Source: Peribacillus deserti
GTDB lineage: Bacteria > Bacillota > Bacilli > Bacillales > DSM-1321
NCBI RefSeq assembly: GCF_016909175.1
Contig: NZ_JAFBFI010000005.1
Span: 156,586-220,585, forward strand
Length of the DNA: 64,000 nt
Direction of reading: 5' to 3'
The notes beneath the pieces are model-generated. The model saw nothing but the letters and a program-made list of their open reading frames with translations, was not told the origin of the DNA and made no database searches. Position numbers and translations under genes: made by a program. How positions within the stretch are numbered: the stretch's first letter is position 1; the number at the start of each line of letters is the position of its first letter. Shown piece by piece: positions 63,079-64,000 of this stretch.

Positions 63079-63103
63079 AATAAGATTATCGATACGACCC
63101 TTC

Positions 63104-63385
63104 CTACCACCTTAGCCATCCGATTATTCCTATTCCAATGATTGGTAAATAGGCTTTTGTGATAAGTGCATCTGGGAGGCTAATTAACAACCCTATCAAA
63201 ATTCCTTTTGTCCAACCATACATAGAAAGTACAGTTACTGATATTAAAAAACCAATCGTAAAACGATTAATAAATGAACCAATAATAGCAATAAGTTTAT
63301 CCTCAAATTTCATCGGTAGCATTATTATTACAGATAATAAACCGAATATTAGACCAGATATAATTCCTAAGAAAATGCTGTTCAT
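63104..63385 (-). CDS. Hypothetical membrane protein, 93 aa
   Basis: Three membrane helices with Gly-rich first helix (FLGIISGLIFGLLSVIIMLP) and a conserved-looking SLPDALITKAYLP loop. 24 bp downstream of the DUF5655 gene, so probably co-transcribed. Function unknown. Confidence 0.6.
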   Translation of the reverse strand: MNSIFLGIISGLIFGLLSVIIMLPMKFEDKLIAIIGSFINRFTIGFLISVTVLSMYGWTKGILIGLLISLPDALITKAYLPIIGIGIIGWLRW

Positions 63386-63409
63386 TGGTAATAAATATTC
63401 TTTCTCTAA

Positions 63410-63748
63410 CTAACACATCAATTGATATGATTCTTTTAATAGAGCTAAAAACTCTTGATCTAGGTCGTCAACACTATAGAATCTAAAATTATTGTGAAGT
63501 CTGTTTTTGGATACTTGTTCGATTTTAGTAATCTTCTCGTGTTCAATTTGATGGTTTGTTACTAAATTCAAGTCTAACCATTTCTTTTTTGGATGAACTC
63601 CTCCAAAGGAAGATTTATTCAAAAGGTGGATTGAAGTCTTTTTAAACTCAATTTCAAATGGTCCTATTTCTTTCAATAAATCGAGGATTTTTAAGTATAT
63701 TCCATAAACATTAGATGCCTTATTTGAGAATAATTCATCTTCTGACAT
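63410..63748 (-). CDS. DUF5655-domain protein
   Basis: 112-aa protein of the DUF5655 type: IGPFEIEFKKTSIHLLNKSS, HPKKKWLDLNLVTNH, KTSK-like KIEQVSKNRLHNNFRF and DLDQEFLALLKESYQL. Start at ATG 63748 with AGAAGGCGAATACA upstream; the ATG eight codons earlier lacks a good site. Function of the domain is not established. Confidence 0.8.
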   Translation of the reverse strand: MSEDELFSNKASNVYGIYLKILDLLKEIGPFEIEFKKTSIHLLNKSSFGGVHPKKKWLDLNLVTNHQIEHEKITKIEQVSKNRLHNNFRFYSVDDLDQEFLALLKESYQLMC

Positions 63749-63834
63749 ATTGTATTCGCCTTCTTTCTCCATAACATATTAGCTTGTATTACCTTTATTT
63801 TGCCTCTTTTAACATCATTTTACCATTTTCTTTA

Positions 63835-64000
63835 TTCAACTAAATACTCCCTTAGTGGACTAACAAAAAGGGCCGCCACAGCAGCCCTCTCCTTGTTAAA
63901 CTAATGCACCCGTTAGCCAATCATGCAGCACTGCTGCACCACAGAATATGAAAATGGGTTTCCTGTCCATACTGATCTTACGGCTAGGAGAGGAAGGTCG
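63835..64000. repeat. Terminator-repeat copy 23 joined to long element L5, cut by window end
   Basis: TTCAACTAAATACTCCC, TTAGTGGACTAACAAAAAGG, core GGCCGCCACAGCAGCC, TAATGCACCCGTTAGCC, then CTGCTGCACCACAGAATATG and TAGGAGAGGAAGGTC. The long element runs off the right edge. Confidence 0.7.

Noticed and set aside
38900..63920. Chromosomal integron with attC sites
   Set aside because: The repeats do contain GTTGAAC/GTTCAAC-like pieces and sit after single genes, but the core lacks the paired R/L box layout and extrahelical bases of attC, the core is a plain terminator, and no integron integrase is present in the window.
1..64000. CRISPR array
   Set aside because: The repeats are interspersed with genes at irregular distances of hundreds to thousands of bases, not regular short spacers, and no cas genes were seen.

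Overview
This AT-rich window comes from a spore-forming member of the Bacillaceae (Bacillota), probably a Cytobacillus/Neobacillus/Bacillus-type soil organism. The grounds are Shine-Dalgarno sites of the GGAGG type before nearly every gene, classic Bacillus RNA regulators (two TPP riboswitches, a lysine-type T-box, a c-di-AMP riboswitch), PhoP-type boxes, RsbR stressosome paralogues and close matches to B. subtilis families such as YfnA, YuzF, YoaS/YozG, KtrAB, TatAC and ThiW. Most genes lie on the minus strand. No rRNA, tRNA, prophage or CRISPR array was seen.

Layout. 0.3-8.4 kb: a stand-alone fabF, two decayed genes (2'-5' RNA ligase-like, Nif3-like), corA, a polar amino acid ABC transporter operon (binding lipoprotein, permease, ATPase) and a YfnA-like permease. 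8.8-13.6 kb: a CBO0543 membrane protein, a DUF2975 gene with a wrecked XRE partner, a ThiW transporter behind a TPP riboswitch, a second TPP riboswitch with no gene of its own, and a GNAT enzyme. 13.7-18.2 kb: a YdcF-like protein, a GntR regulator with a GH1 6-phospho-beta-glycosidase, a broken yuzF and a 51-aa gene. 18.5-31.9 kb: small accessory genes, many frameshifted, around a T-box-controlled class II lysyl-tRNA synthetase paralogue, an LLM oxidoreductase, a beta-lactamase-fold hydrolase and a 30-aa holin-like toxin. 32.2-35.2 kb: a Ktr potassium uptake operon under a c-di-AMP riboswitch. 35.3-47 kb: DUF2294, small membrane proteins, a phosphodiesterase-like exoprotein, peptidase E, DUF2243, two convergent RsbR paralogues, HIT, and tatA-tatC divergent from a Tat-exported PhoX/DUF839 phosphatase with PhoP boxes. 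49-64 kb: single small genes separated by repeats, a complete IS1595-family element carrying a GNAT gene, a third RsbR paralogue, RidA, BsuPI, DUF4362 and DUF5655 proteins.

The most unusual feature is a dispersed intergenic repeat of about 85 bp, present in some 30 copies and densest from 38 kb to the right end. Every copy I found has the same orientation. Read on the minus strand it contains a GGCTGC...GCAGCC hairpin followed by T-rich sequence, that is, a terminator pointing the same way as most neighbouring genes, flanked by CTAACG...CGTTAG hairpins. Some copies are joined to a longer conserved non-coding segment of about 250-370 bp. The accessory regions therefore look like an array of single-gene units, each closed by a portable terminator.

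About twenty genes are broken by single frameshifts, stops or deletions, while long conserved genes (lysS, fabF, GH1, phoX, yfnA, ktrB) are intact. This suggests genuine decay of accessory genes more than uniform sequencing error, although read-level checks would settle it.
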